A DNA stretch of 56,387 nt from positions 1 through 56,387 of the forward strand of contig JAFRYE010000012.1 of NCBI GenBank assembly GCA_017441265.1, in the 5' to 3' direction. Every line of letters begins with the position of its first letter. Position 1 is the first letter of the stretch. This DNA is from Lachnospiraceae bacterium (lineage in GTDB: Bacteria > Bacillota > Clostridia > Lachnospirales > Lachnospiraceae). A program made the position numbers and the translations under genes. The notes beneath the pieces were generated by a model that saw only the letters and a list, made by a program, of their open reading frames with translations, was not told where the DNA came from and ran no database searches. Of the stretch, positions 42,017 through 51,224 are shown piece after piece.

Positions 42017-44809
42017 TCAACCCGCGTCCGGATCGGTCGTGGTCTCCGTGGTTCTGCCACCGCCGTCCGGTGTAGTTCCGCCGCCTTCGCCGCCGTCCGG
42101 TGTGGTTCCGCCCCAGCCGGTGTGGATGGTGCAGACACCGCCGGTCTCGTGGAAGACATATTTGGTGTCGGCTGTTCCGCCGTTCTGGAGCGCAAGCTCG
42201 GATTCGACTTTGCGCAGGTATACACGGGTTACAATGTTCGGACAGTAGGCGGATGCCGGTTTACCGCTGTCCGCGCAAACCTGAATGCGCTGGTGGCAGG
42301 TGCAGGAGCAGACCGGCACGGTGCCGAGCGCGAAACATTCTTCCTTGATGCAGTTGCCGCCGGCGTAGGCGTCGCACAGACCGTCCACGGCGAGGTTTCC
42401 GCATTTGGAGCAGATCCTGGCTTTGACGATCTCTGCAGGCTTCGGATAGAACTGCTCTCTCATGGAAGAGCGGTCCTTCGCCGTCGGAAGTCCCTTCAAC
42501 TCGTGGACATCCTCCATGATGAAGCGCCACAGTTTACGGTAGTAGTTTGTGTTCTCCTGCGGGAAGTTGTTGTCGTAACCGGACCAGATTGCCGCCGTGT
42601 AGAACGGAGTGTAACCGGCGAACCAAAGGTCGAGATTATCGTGAACAGTACCGGTTTTGCCGGCGACCGGAACGATCATACGGGTGAATTTGCTTGTGGA
42701 ACCGGTACCTTTCTCCGTGGTGTCGATCATGGCATCCGTGAGGAGCCATGCCGTCGAGGACATCATAACCTGCGTGGTCTCGGGCTGGTTGTCAAGCAGG
42801 ATCTTTCCGTCGTGATCGTAAACCATTGTGTAGTAGCGAGGCTTGGTGTAGATACCGTTGTTGCCGATGGCCGCGTAAGCCGCCGTCATCTCAAGCACCG
42901 AGCAACCGACGGTCAGACCGCCGAGGGCGATGGAGACGTTGAAGTCCGAGTAGCCGTCGGACGGATCCGTGTCGATCTTGGAAAAGCCGAGGCGCTGCAG
43001 ATAGGTGATACCGACCTGCGGCGTGACGACCTGCATACACTGGCAGGCAATGATGTTAAGGGAGTCGTAAATACCGTTTCGGATGGAGCAAAGGCCGCGG
43101 TAGCCGTTCGTATACCAGTTGGTAACCTTCGTCTCGGTGTTCGGATAGACGTAGTAGCAGTCGTCGAAAACACTGGCGAGAGTGAAGCCTGCGGCGTCAA
43201 TCGCCGGAAGGAAGGAAGCGACGACCTTGAACGTGGAACCGGCCTGACGGTATGTGCCGCTGGCGCGGTTCAGGACACGGTTTCCGACCTTCGGGCCGCG
43301 TCCGCCGTACTGGGCGATGACCTTGCCGGTACTCTGTTCCATGATGACCATGGCGCATTGCGGCTGCAGCGTGAACGTGCGGTAAGCCTCATCCACACGG
43401 TAGTCGCTTTCCGTGAGACCGAATTCCTCTTCGAACGCCGCCTTCTTCGCTTCGACAAATTCGTCGATCATCGTGTTGAACGTCTCGGGATCGATCGTGT
43501 AGACGCTGATGCCGGTCCGGCCTTTATCGTCGTGCTGGAAGATCTTTTTGGTGTCGCGGAAATCGGCGTAATACTTTATAAGGTCGTTGACGTGGAAATG
43601 CTTGGTGTGCTTGCCGTCTTTGCTGACGAGGGACATCGCATAACTCTTGTTCAGCTCGTAATAGGAGCCGGCCTTGCCTGCAACCTTCGACTCACCCTGA
43701 CCCATGAGCGGCGGGAAATAGGACTCGTCCGTAAAATACTTGTCCATGATCTCCTGAGCCTTGAGATCCTGCGTCGTGTAGATGGTCAGACCGCCGCGGT
43801 AGAGCAGGTTGCTGGCTTCGGTCTCGGAGTAGCCTTTTTTGATGAGGTCGGCCTGCAGCTGATCAATCAGCGCATCGACGAAATAGGAGTACTTCGCCTG
43901 CTCGGTTGTGCTGCGGATCTCGGCATGGCGATGAATGCGAAGATAGACGTCGTCGGTGTCCGCAACGGCCTCTTCGTATTCTTCCTGACTGCAGAAATTG
44001 TTCTTGAGCATGTTGTCAAGACACGCCTGACGACGCTCACGGTTGTCGGCCTCGCAGGATTCGTTGCGGAGCGGGTTCATGTACTGCGGGCTGTATGCGA
44101 TGGGAGCGAGCACGGCGCCTTCGGAAAGCGTCAGATCCTCCACATCCTTCCCGTAGTATCTCTGCGCCGCGTCGGCGATGCCGGTGGAGCCGTTTCCGAG
44201 GTTGATGGAGTTGAGATAGTACTCCAGGATATCGTTCTTGGAGATGCGCTCCTCCAGGTGAACGGCAAGGTACTGCTCCTGAACCTTACGGACGATCATG
44301 TCGACCTTACTCTTCTCTTTACCGCCGGAGAAGACCTGGTTCTTGAGAAGCTGCTGGGTGATCGTACTTGCACCGTAGCTGAGGTCCGCCTCCTTGATCA
44401 CGGAGTAAGCCGCACGGATGATACCTCTGGGGTCGATACCGTTATGCTCGTAGAAACGCTCGTCCTCCATTGCGACGAAGCAGTTCCGGATGTGCTCCGG
44501 GATCTGGTCGATGGAAGCGTAGATCTGGTTCGTGCCGGAGCCGACCAGCTCGACGATCGGAGTGCCGTCCGCGGAGTAGACTTTCGATGAGAACAACTCG
44601 GGATGCACATCGATGGAGTCGATAGACGGAGCCGTGTCGCACAACGCCTGAAAGGCCCCGTACGCCGAGAAACATCCGACGACGAGAACCAGCACAAGAG
44701 CAACCAGCACGAATCTGAACAACCAGATCCGCAGCAGGTTGAAAAAGCGTCCGACGGGAGATTTCAACTCCTTTTGCTTTCGGATTATGTTGTAGTGACT
44801 GTAATTCAT
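42017..44809 (-). CDS. Bifunctional class A penicillin-binding protein with a cysteine-rich tail
   Basis: A 930-aa class A PBP. Residues 1-26 are cytoplasmic and 27-48 form the membrane anchor. The GT51 glycosyltransferase (about 90-270) has EDERFYEH, GASTITQQLLKNQ and YYLNSINLGNG. The transpeptidase (about 430-790) has the STFK nucleophile motif, SLN and KTGT. The tail beyond about 810 has 11 cysteines (KCGNLAVDGLC, CSCTCHQR), then Gly/Thr-rich TTPDGG repeats. ATG 44809 (start of NYSHYN) is preferred because GGAAAGGAC precedes it. It polymerises and cross-links peptidoglycan outside the membrane. Confidence 0.93.
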   Translation of the reverse strand: MNYSHYNIIRKQKELKSPVGRFFNLLRIWLFRFVLVALVLVLVVGCFSAYGAFQALCDTAPSIDSIDVHPELFSSKVYSADGTPIVELVGSGTNQIYASIDQIPEHIRNCFVAMEDERFYEHNGIDPRGIIRAAYSVIKEADLSYGASTITQQLLKNQVFSGGKEKSKVDMIVRKVQEQYLAVHLEERISKNDILEYYLNSINLGNGSTGIADAAQRYYGKDVEDLTLSEGAVLAPIAYSPQYMNPLRNESCEADNRERRQACLDNMLKNNFCSQEEYEEAVADTDDVYLRIHRHAEIRSTTEQAKYSYFVDALIDQLQADLIKKGYSETEASNLLYRGGLTIYTTQDLKAQEIMDKYFTDESYFPPLMGQGESKVAGKAGSYYELNKSYAMSLVSKDGKHTKHFHVNDLIKYYADFRDTKKIFQHDDKGRTGISVYTIDPETFNTMIDEFVEAKKAAFEEEFGLTESDYRVDEAYRTFTLQPQCAMVIMEQSTGKVIAQYGGRGPKVGNRVLNRASGTYRQAGSTFKVVASFLPAIDAAGFTLASVFDDCYYVYPNTETKVTNWYTNGYRGLCSIRNGIYDSLNIIACQCMQVVTPQVGITYLQRLGFSKIDTDPSDGYSDFNVSIALGGLTVGCSVLEMTAAYAAIGNNGIYTKPRYYTMVYDHDGKILLDNQPETTQVMMSSTAWLLTDAMIDTTEKGTGSTSKFTRMIVPVAGKTGTVHDNLDLWFAGYTPFYTAAIWSGYDNNFPQENTNYYRKLWRFIMEDVHELKGLPTAKDRSSMREQFYPKPAEIVKARICSKCGNLAVDGLCDAYAGGNCIKEECFALGTVPVCSCTCHQRIQVCADSGKPASAYCPNIVTRVYLRKVESELALQNGGTADTKYVFHETGGVCTIHTGWGGTTPDGGEGGGTTPDGGGRTTETTTDPDAG

Positions 44810-44882
44810 GTGGAAAATAAGTCCTTTCCCGATTGGTTCGACCTGCCGCCCCACGCGGCGGCCGCAAAATCGTACACCCTAT

Positions 44883-44911
44883 AGTATAGCAGAAAACCCC
44901 GAAAAAGTAAA
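44883..44911 (-). promoter_or_regulatory. Promoter of the PBP gene
   Basis: On the minus strand TTTACT (44906-44911) and TATACT (44883-44888) have a 17-base spacer, about 75 bases before the start codon. Confidence 0.65.
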
Positions 44912-44933
44912 CCGAGCCGCGGAAAATGACCGC

Positions 44934-45584
44934 TCACGGCAGCAGGATCGTTCCCTCGACATCACGGTACCATGTGAGGTCCTCCATCTCGGGATCGATC
45001 TTCCCGCGGGAGAGGTCCAAAACGGAGGTGCGGACGGCTGCGGCGTCCTCCGGAGGGATCAGAAGGCGGTATGTCACGGACTCCGCATAATCCACGGAGA
45101 GCGTCGGATAGGCGTGCTCTGCGACGAAGCTTCCGATCCTGCCGGCGTCGGTGTAGTCGGCGCGGATCGTGACAGGGATCCCCTGTCTGCGGAAACCCGT
45201 GACGCAGGCCTCGATCCCGGCCTGCACGGCGCTCTGATAGGCTCGTACGAGTCCGCCGGTCCCGAGTAAAATGCCTCCGAAATACCGCGTGACCACGACG
45301 CAGACGTCGTGCAGCTCCGCTCCGAGGAGCACGTCGAGCATCGGCCGTCCTGCGGTGTGCGGCGGTTCGCCGTCGTCGCTGCACCGCGTGATCTCGCTTC
45401 GGTTGCCGATCACGAAGGCGGAACAGTTGTGCCGCGCCTGGCGATGAAGCCGGCGCCGCTCGTCAATAAAAGCCGCGGCCGACTCCTCGTCGGTCACGGG
45501 CGCGAGGGCGGCGATAAAGCGGGATCGTTTCACCTCGATCTCGGCTTCTCCGCCGGTGTGAATGTATCGTATCGGAGTGCTCAT
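44934..45584 (-). CDS. yigZ: YigZ/IMPACT family protein
   Basis: A 216-aa UPF0029 protein. The signature DDGEPPHTAGRPMLDVLL (near residue 76) and VVVTRYFGGILLGTGGLVRAYQ (near 99) identify the IMPACT/YigZ family, followed by the C-terminal ferredoxin-like domain. The start at 45584 is used because the longer reading would need TTG. Related proteins are linked to ribosome or stress functions, but the bacterial role is not settled. It lies 125 bases upstream of the PBP gene on the same strand, separated by the PBP promoter. Confidence 0.88.
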   Translation of the reverse strand: MSTPIRYIHTGGEAEIEVKRSRFIAALAPVTDEESAAAFIDERRRLHRQARHNCSAFVIGNRSEITRCSDDGEPPHTAGRPMLDVLLGAELHDVCVVVTRYFGGILLGTGGLVRAYQSAVQAGIEACVTGFRRQGIPVTIRADYTDAGRIGSFVAEHAYPTLSVDYAESVTYRLLIPPEDAAAVRTSVLDLSRGKIDPEMEDLTWYRDVEGTILLP

Positions 45585-45690
45585 ATCGGTGTCTTTCCTT
45601 GACAAAAGAGGGACTTGCGGTTAAACTTAGCGTGAGATTGCGTCAGCGCATTTTCCGAAGAAGAAAACGCCACTGCACCGCTTTGCGGGG

Positions 45691-45864
45691 TCATCGGATC
45701 TGATTGGTGTCCTCGTCGTACCGGTATCCGGCGGCACGGAGTTTCTCGGAGAGTTCGTCCTCGGAGATATCCTCCTCGTCGCACAGTTTTGCGAGGGAAT
45801 CGTAACAGTCGCGAAGTTTGAGGTTTAAGTAGCTGACGAGCATCGCCGGTTCCTGCGGCAACAT
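45691..45864 (-). CDS. DUF4250 domain protein
   Basis: A 57-aa protein reading LPQEPAMLVSYLNLKLRD, then SLAKLCDEEDIS and GYRYDEDTNQIR, the pattern of DUF4250, a small clostridial family. The start at 45864 gives the family length; a longer frame adds a non-conserved lead. AAGGCAGGT is the nearest purine-rich site. It is soluble and acidic. Function unknown. Confidence 0.82.
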   Translation of the reverse strand: MLPQEPAMLVSYLNLKLRDCYDSLAKLCDEEDISEDELSEKLRAAGYRYDEDTNQIR

Positions 45865-45990
45865 AGCATTTACCTGCCTTTTACGGGTGTTCGGCGCCGT
45901 TGCGCCGACGTCTGTATTGTAGCATGGAACCGGGGACAAAACAAGATTGGATCGCGCACGGTGGGAGTGCGCTTAGAAAGGAATCACTGT

Positions 45991-46269
45991 ATGAGAAAAT
46001 ATCCGCTCGTTGTCCTGAGCCTGACGCTGTTGCTGTTCCTGGCGTCGCTTGTGTGTACGTTTATCGGAGCGTTTTCGGGGAAGGAGGCATTCTTCCGGAC
46101 CGGGATCGCGGGGCTGATCCTTGTGCCGATGATCGGCTGGATCATGGTTGCCGTCTACAACCGCGTGCACAGAGAGGACCATGTCTGGGAGGAGATCGTG
46201 AAGAAGGGAAAAACCGACGGTTCTGCTGCAGGCGAGGCGAAGGAAGAGGATGCCGGACAGCAGGAGTGA
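45991..46269 (+). CDS. Small two-span membrane protein
   Basis: A 92-aa membrane protein. AAAGGAATC precedes ATG 45991. Spans lie near residues 5-27 (LVVLSLTLLLFLASLVCTFIG) and 36-56 (FRTGIAGLILVPMIGWIMVAVY), followed by a charged C-terminal tail rich in Lys and Glu. No family name is recognised. It lies 35 bases upstream of the DUF4015 gene and may be co-transcribed with it. Confidence 0.7.
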   Translation: MRKYPLVVLSLTLLLFLASLVCTFIGAFSGKEAFFRTGIAGLILVPMIGWIMVAVYNRVHREDHVWEEIVKKGKTDGSAAGEAKEEDAGQQE

Positions 46270-46304
46270 CCCAGGCTGCTGAGAACGCAGAATAGGAGTT
46301 TATT

Positions 46305-47636
46305 ATGAAAGATACGAAGCGGTATGCGAAGGCTTCGGGGCGTCGCCGCTCGGGGACGCGCAGAGCCAGAAGACAGAGGCAGCTGATCTGCATTTTCGCA
46401 TGCCTGATTCTGTGCTCGCTTGCGGGTTATCTGGGGTTTAGGCACATAGCCAAGACCGAGAAGCCGGTCGTCATTTTACCGACGCCGACCCCGTCGATCG
46501 CCGTCCGCAAGATGGACGCCGCGAGCGTGGAGGCGGCGCTTCCGTACGGGCTGTACACGGAGAGCTACACGTCCTCGCTGTCCGAGGATGATCTGTGGAT
46601 GGAGGATTTCGTCGACACCCGCACACCGACCAATGTCAAGGGTATCTATCTCACGGCGGAAGTGTTGAACAAGAAGTTTGACGATGTCGCGGCGCTTCTC
46701 GATGAGTCCGAGATCAACACGGTGATCTTCGATATCAAAAACGATAAGGGCTATCTCACCGTCAAGATGGATTCGCCGCTTCTAAAGGAGAAGGGCGAGA
46801 CGTTGTTGTTCATGTCCAACCTTCCTGCACTGATCGCGAAACTGAAGGCGCACAACATCTACTGTATTGCCCGGATCGTTTGCTTCCGCGACAATTTCAC
46901 GCCGGTGAAGACCCCGGAGTTCGGCGTTCATATGAAGTCCGGCGGGCTCATGAAAGACAAAGAAGGCTTCTATTGGCTGAACCCGTTCAACAAGGATCTC
47001 TGGGAGTTCCTGACGGAGATCGGGCGCGAGGCCGCCAAAGCCGGATTTGACGAGATCAACTTCGACTATTGCCGTTTCTCGACGGACAGCAAAGTGAAAG
47101 ATGCCGACTTCGGCAGTGAGCTCACAGCAGAGAACAAGGAGGCGGCGATCACAGGCTTCGTCAAATACGCCTGCGAGCAACTGAAACCGCTCGGCGTGTA
47201 CGTTTCCGTCGACGTTTTCGGTGTTGTCTTAAGCAGCGCGAACGACGCTTCGGCGGTCGGACAGAACTACGCCGAGATGTCCAAATATCTCGATTACATC
47301 TGCCCGATGGTGTATCCGTCCCATTACGGCAAAGGCTATTACAACCTGGATATCCCGGACAAGCATCCGTACGAACTGATCTACAACGCCATGCTCGATT
47401 CCAAAAAATCGCTTGCGTCGAACAAGGCGAAGGGACGTTGCGCGGACGTGCGGCCGTGGCTTCAGGCATTTACTGCCACATGGGTGAGCGGTCACATCAA
47501 TTACGGCGCGAAAGAGCTCAAAGATCAGATCAGAGCAACGTACGACGCCGGGTATACCGGTTGGCTTTTGTGGAACGCCGCGCCGAACAGCGTGTATTCC
47601 GCGTTCCGCGAAGCGTTTGAGCCCGAGGGTCAATAA
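46305..47636 (+). CDS. DUF4015 putative glycoside hydrolase-like protein, membrane anchored
   Basis: A 443-aa protein. A strongly basic start (residues 1-26) and one span (about 27-46) precede an outer TIM-barrel domain (about 90-443) with NVKGIYLTAEVLNKK, NTVIFDIKNDKGYL, FDEINFDYCRF and DYICPMVYPSHYGKGYY. These match the DUF4015 family, proposed as glycoside hydrolases. Acidic residues in the FDEINFDY segment may be catalytic. It probably acts on wall or surface polysaccharide. It ends at a convergent terminator. Confidence 0.85.
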   Translation: MKDTKRYAKASGRRRSGTRRARRQRQLICIFACLILCSLAGYLGFRHIAKTEKPVVILPTPTPSIAVRKMDAASVEAALPYGLYTESYTSSLSEDDLWMEDFVDTRTPTNVKGIYLTAEVLNKKFDDVAALLDESEINTVIFDIKNDKGYLTVKMDSPLLKEKGETLLFMSNLPALIAKLKAHNIYCIARIVCFRDNFTPVKTPEFGVHMKSGGLMKDKEGFYWLNPFNKDLWEFLTEIGREAAKAGFDEINFDYCRFSTDSKVKDADFGSELTAENKEAAITGFVKYACEQLKPLGVYVSVDVFGVVLSSANDASAVGQNYAEMSKYLDYICPMVYPSHYGKGYYNLDIPDKHPYELIYNAMLDSKKSLASNKAKGRCADVRPWLQAFTATWVSGHINYGAKELKDQIRATYDAGYTGWLLWNAAPNSVYSAFREAFEPEGQ

Positions 47637-47671
47637 GGGCTTTGCGCCGCAAGGTTGACAATCGAAATAAT

Positions 47672-47720
47672 AACGGCAGACCGTCAGTGCTATAAGAACT
47701 TGACGGTCTGCCGTTTTTCG
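47672..47720. terminator. Strong bidirectional terminator
   Basis: AACGGCAGACCGTCA (47672-47686) and TGACGGTCTGCCGTT (47701-47715) pair perfectly (15 bp, 14-base loop), followed by TTT. It separates convergent genes. Confidence 0.9.
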
Positions 47721-47737
47721 TATCGATAAAGGATTGA

Positions 47738-48730
47738 TCAGTCGGCGAAGCCGTTCATCCATTCGAGCATGATGGACTCCGCGCGCGCACGTCGATCCTC
47801 ATTGAAAGATACGTCGAGACTGTAAAGAACATTATTTTCCTGCCACAATGCGGTGGCAGTCAGCAGATCGGGGTGTTCGTCGCTCGTCGTGTACAGAACG
47901 CTGAATTCGCGACCCGCCACGGTTCTTGTCTCCGATGACAGAGCAACCGACCGGAGGTAGGCGAACGTCGGGCTTTCCGAAGACGAAGCCTCAGTGTCGA
48001 TCTCAGCCGTGCTGCGCGTCCAAACTCCGTCGATCCCGCCTGCGCGGATCAGTTTGATGAGCGAAAGAGTGTATGTCGGAGGTTCCGCCGCGTTCGGATC
48101 GTCGTTCGAAGGAATTCCCATGGACACAACGCCGATTCTCCTCGGATTCCCGGTGAGCGAAGGCATGTTGATCGAACCGGTAAATCCGATGTAATCAATC
48201 GCCTCGTCGATCGAGTCAAACAATTTCTCATACACGCCGGGATTGTCGGTGTAGACCAGATGGTTATCGACGAAACCGTCGTCGATGGAAATGGAATTGG
48301 TTTCCGGATCATAGTTAAATGCGGAGATACTCAGCGGAATATCGAGACCGTCCTTCTGCATTTGCCAGTATTGCCTCATATATTCCGTGCTGTTCACGAC
48401 ATCGCCGGTGATAGCGGAGAACGGGACGCGAATGTCGCCGGGGAGATCGTACCGGGCAGTCTTCATTCCGTCAGGGTCATTGGTAATATGCAAAATGCCT
48501 CCGATCCGGGCAAACAGTCCCGTGGCGTAGGCTACGCTGCAGAGCGCTAAAGCCATGCAGGCCGCCAGGATGATGACCAGACGTTTCCGTCCTTTCCGGT
48601 GTACGGCTTTCACATCATAGAGCTTCGGTGAATTTTGATCGTCAGACGATGCCGAACGAAGCTGCGCGACTTCCAAGATCATCTTCTCGTCTGCCTGTCC
48701 GATAGCGTCCAGCAATTGCTCTCGATTCAT
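47738..48730 (-). CDS. Membrane anti-sigma factor-like protein
   Basis: A 330-aa protein. A cytoplasmic N-terminus (residues 1-48) is followed by one span (about 50-69, LVIILAACMALALCSVAYAT) and a large extracytoplasmic region (70-330). It starts at ATG 48730, overlapping the sigma stop by four bases (ATGA). The layout mirrors the 6699-7601 product but shares little sequence with it. It probably holds the 48727-49284 sigma factor at the membrane until a signal arrives outside the cell. Confidence 0.8.
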   Translation of the reverse strand: MNREQLLDAIGQADEKMILEVAQLRSASSDDQNSPKLYDVKAVHRKGRKRLVIILAACMALALCSVAYATGLFARIGGILHITNDPDGMKTARYDLPGDIRVPFSAITGDVVNSTEYMRQYWQMQKDGLDIPLSISAFNYDPETNSISIDDGFVDNHLVYTDNPGVYEKLFDSIDEAIDYIGFTGSINMPSLTGNPRRIGVVSMGIPSNDDPNAAEPPTYTLSLIKLIRAGGIDGVWTRSTAEIDTEASSSESPTFAYLRSVALSSETRTVAGREFSVLYTTSDEHPDLLTATALWQENNVLYSLDVSFNEDRRARAESIMLEWMNGFAD

Positions 48731-49284
48731 AATAAACCCTCCTTCTTCAGGAACTTCTTGAGTTTGCGGCGTGTGCGGTGAAGCATACTCTTGGCTTTCG
48801 ATTCGCTCATTCCGCAGTAGGACGCCGTGTCCTTCAGGGAGTCAAAGTAGAAATATCTTCCGAGGAACAGATGCCGTGCATCCGGCGGCAGAGCCTTAAG
48901 AAACCGTGAGATGGCCTCCGAAAGTCTTGCAGCGTCGGCTTCCGATTCCGCCCCGTCCGTATCGGCGATGACATCGCCCAACTCTTCGAACGAAACCGCG
49001 TATTCCGCTCCGATTCTCTTTTGGCGCTGCCGGTAACGAAGGCGGTCAATCGCTTTTTCCCTGGCGATCTTCGCAAGATACGCGGGCAGATTGACCGGGT
49101 CGTGTTCGGGAATGGAGTTCCATGCGGCGTAGTACGTATCGTTCACACATTCTTCCGCATCCTGCTCATCCCCCAAAATCTGCAGCGCGGTTTTCATCAG
49201 GTATGGCTGATACCGCCGCATGGTCTCCCGAAGCGCTTCTTCGTCCCGATTTCGGTATAACATTACGATTTCCGAGTCTGTCAT
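48727..49284 (-). CDS. ECF RNA polymerase sigma factor
   Basis: A 185-aa ECF sigma factor. Region 2 includes DEEALRETMRRYQPYLMKTA and GDEQDAEECVNDTYYAAWN. Region 4 runs LPPDARHLFLGRYFYFDSLKDTASYCGMSESKAKSMLHRTRRKLKK. GGGAGGAACCT precedes ATG 49284. It is unlike the sigma factor at 6170, so there are two separate stress or signal systems in this window. A likely ECF-type promoter (GCAACC, 16 bases, CGGT) stands upstream, suggesting autoregulation. Confidence 0.9.
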   Translation of the reverse strand: MTDSEIVMLYRNRDEEALRETMRRYQPYLMKTALQILGDEQDAEECVNDTYYAAWNSIPEHDPVNLPAYLAKIAREKAIDRLRYRQRQKRIGAEYAVSFEELGDVIADTDGAESEADAARLSEAISRFLKALPPDARHLFLGRYFYFDSLKDTASYCGMSESKAKSMLHRTRRKLKKFLKKEGLL

Positions 49285-49326
49285 AGGTTCCTCCCAAAGC
49301 ATTTTTCTATCCCCTACACCCTAAGA

Positions 49327-49352
49327 ACCGTCAAAGGAGGAGAGACGGTTGC
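49327..49352 (-). promoter_or_regulatory. Possible ECF-type autoregulated promoter
   Basis: On the minus strand GCAACC (49347-49352) and CGGT (49327-49330) are arranged as an ECF -35 (AAC core) and -10, with 16 bases between AACC and CGGT. The two elements lie inside an inverted repeat AACCGTC/GACGGTT. A sigma-A extended -10 (TGGTATAAT, complement of 49395-49400 and neighbours) lies farther upstream. Confidence 0.5.
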
Positions 49353-49514
49353 ATTTGCCGAAGAAAATTTTAAAAAAGTTGATCTTCATGCGTTATTATA
49401 CCACACAAAAAATCGCGGCCGCATATTTTGCAACCGCAATTTTTGATTTTGTCATCCTTCGTATGTCCCGAGGAAAATCGGCAGACAGCCGGGCCGACAA
49501 CTTATTCTTCCCGA

Positions 49515-50981
49515 TCAGGGTTTATGATTTCGGAACAAATCGTAAAATGACTCGGCGTAAGCGACATTGTCCTTCTCCAGAACAATCGGGGTGTATACGT
49601 ATTCCGTTGTCGTTCCTCCTCCGCGCCAAGGTGACCGATCTTTTATCTTGACGCAATTCCCGTATTGGTCGTACTTCCATTCAATCACACCATCCCCAAA
49701 CGAAGGCCATTCTTCCCGGATTACCCGTCCCTGATCATCAAACGTCACGAGATGCGTAATTACTTCCCGACCATCATCGTCAATCTCGACAGTCTTGGTC
49801 TCCACGTCGTTCTTGTCGCATTCCCGGAAACCTGTCAGCTTACGTTGTACCCCTTCCCTTGTACTGTACCTGTTTTGCCTATACCCTCCTGAGGGCAATT
49901 CCTCATACTCATATTCAATGGATTCGAGCACCTTCCCTGTATCTTCATGCACATAGTGTTCCCTCAGTAAGCGTCCCTGCGCATCCCAATATCTGACCGG
50001 ATATACCCAAGCCGGATCAACCGAGTAGATGACGCTGTAATCACCGCTACGATCAGTTTGTTTCCTTGATCCGTCATCAAAATATACAATACCGACAACT
50101 TGCTCGCGCGTTCCGTCGTTCCGGACATTAAATTGCGTTACGATTCGTCCCTGTTCGTCATACTCCTCCACCGCTTTAAGGACTCCGTTCCGTTCTGCCG
50201 CTGCCCGTATCGTCGGCCAGTCATCATTGTCCGTGCATTTTTCCCCCGCACCTTTTAAGTCAGCCTCTTTGTAGAATTGCGACCTCCTGTCCTCGCTGTA
50301 TTCCCACCATTCCACTTGCCCGACATATCCATCGTCATACCAGACATTGGCAATGTATTCGTATTTTCCGTCAGCAGAAGGTTCATAGAATCTCCCAAGT
50401 GACTTAACGAACCTGTCTTCCTCGAATCTCCATTCGCAGGAGCTGATTACGTCCCCATTCCCGGAATATACCCGGCATTCTTTTTGATAAATCCTTCCGT
50501 CTTCATATGCGCGCAGACTTGTTTCTGTCGTTTGGTGAGTCACTTCATCGTACTCGATTGTTGTTTCCTTTAACCACCAATCGGGATATCCGAAGACAAA
50601 CATCTCTTTCTTCACACAGCGGCCGTACTCATCATACGTGTATTCGCCCGCAAGAACAGAATCCTTGTACTCCGCTGTTCGCTGCCATACTAAAACGCTG
50701 CCCTCCGGCACCTCCGGGAGCTCGTACTCAATCTTGATCTCGGCCTCGTTTTTGTTCTCGCCCGGGCCTTCGCTTTTATTCTCGCCCTCGCTTTCGCTTT
50801 TGCTTTTGCTCTCGCTCTCGATCGTATTCTTGTTCTCACTCTCGATCGTATTCTTGTTCTCACTCTCGATTGTGTTCTCTTTCCCTGCCTTGTCTCTTTG
50901 CGACAATGCGAAAACGAGACCACCCACCGCACCGACCAACACGACGGCCGTCACAATCAGTAAGATTCTCTGTCGTTTCAT
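49515..50981 (-). CDS. Membrane-anchored protein with YD/RHS-like repeats
   Basis: A 488-aa protein from ATG 50981, preceded by GGAAAGGAAAAGA; an in-frame GTG at 51059 would add 26 residues. One span lies near residues 6-26. A repeated, highly charged NTIESENK linker (about 35-60) follows, then an outer domain with YDEYGRCVK, YDEQGRIV and FDDQGRVI units, typical of YD/RHS-like sugar-binding repeats. No toxin tip or peptidase is visible. It is probably an extracellular binding or sensor protein. Confidence 0.7.
   Translation of the reverse strand: MKRQRILLIVTAVVLVGAVGGLVFALSQRDKAGKENTIESENKNTIESENKNTIESESKSKSESEGENKSEGPGENKNEAEIKIEYELPEVPEGSVLVWQRTAEYKDSVLAGEYTYDEYGRCVKKEMFVFGYPDWWLKETTIEYDEVTHQTTETSLRAYEDGRIYQKECRVYSGNGDVISSCEWRFEEDRFVKSLGRFYEPSADGKYEYIANVWYDDGYVGQVEWWEYSEDRRSQFYKEADLKGAGEKCTDNDDWPTIRAAAERNGVLKAVEEYDEQGRIVTQFNVRNDGTREQVVGIVYFDDGSRKQTDRSGDYSVIYSVDPAWVYPVRYWDAQGRLLREHYVHEDTGKVLESIEYEYEELPSGGYRQNRYSTREGVQRKLTGFRECDKNDVETKTVEIDDDGREVITHLVTFDDQGRVIREEWPSFGDGVIEWKYDQYGNCVKIKDRSPWRGGGTTTEYVYTPIVLEKDNVAYAESFYDLFRNHKP
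50815..50880. repeat. 24-bp in-frame tandem repeat
   Basis: Two exact copies of a 24-base unit (50815-50838 and 50839-50862) and a diverged partial third (50863-50880) encode repeats of NTIESENK near the start of the YD-like protein. Copy number probably varies between strains. Confidence 0.8.
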
Positions 50982-51185
50982 TCTTTTCCTTTCCGGGCTT
51001 GTCCCCTTGCCTACTCGCCCCACTTGAGGCGATGAAGCTCCCCCTTTTTCAGTCGTCACAGATCATCCCGCCGGCAGGGTTCTCTGTGCGCTACCAATCC
51101 TTTGTGGGTTTAACATAAAACCGAAACCTAAAATACATTTTAAAAATTCCTGAAAAAATCCACATGTTTTCCACACATTTTCCGA

Positions 51186-51212
51186 AATAAAAGCGCGGGA
51201 TTGCTCCCGCGC
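51186..51212 (-). terminator. Intrinsic terminator of the corA-like gene
   Basis: On the minus strand GCGCGGGA (51205-51212) pairs with TCCCGCGC (51193-51200) with a 4-base loop, then TTTTAT. It starts 13 bases after the CorA stop. A CATTTTCCG repeat begins 10 bases beyond. Confidence 0.82.
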
Positions 51213-51224
51213 CGAAGGTTTTTG

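Noticed and set aside
51060-51224. Structured riboswitch in the leader of the YD-like gene
   Set aside because: A CACAGA/TCTGTG pairing and a GC-rich interior are present, but no known family core could be matched and part of the region may be coding.
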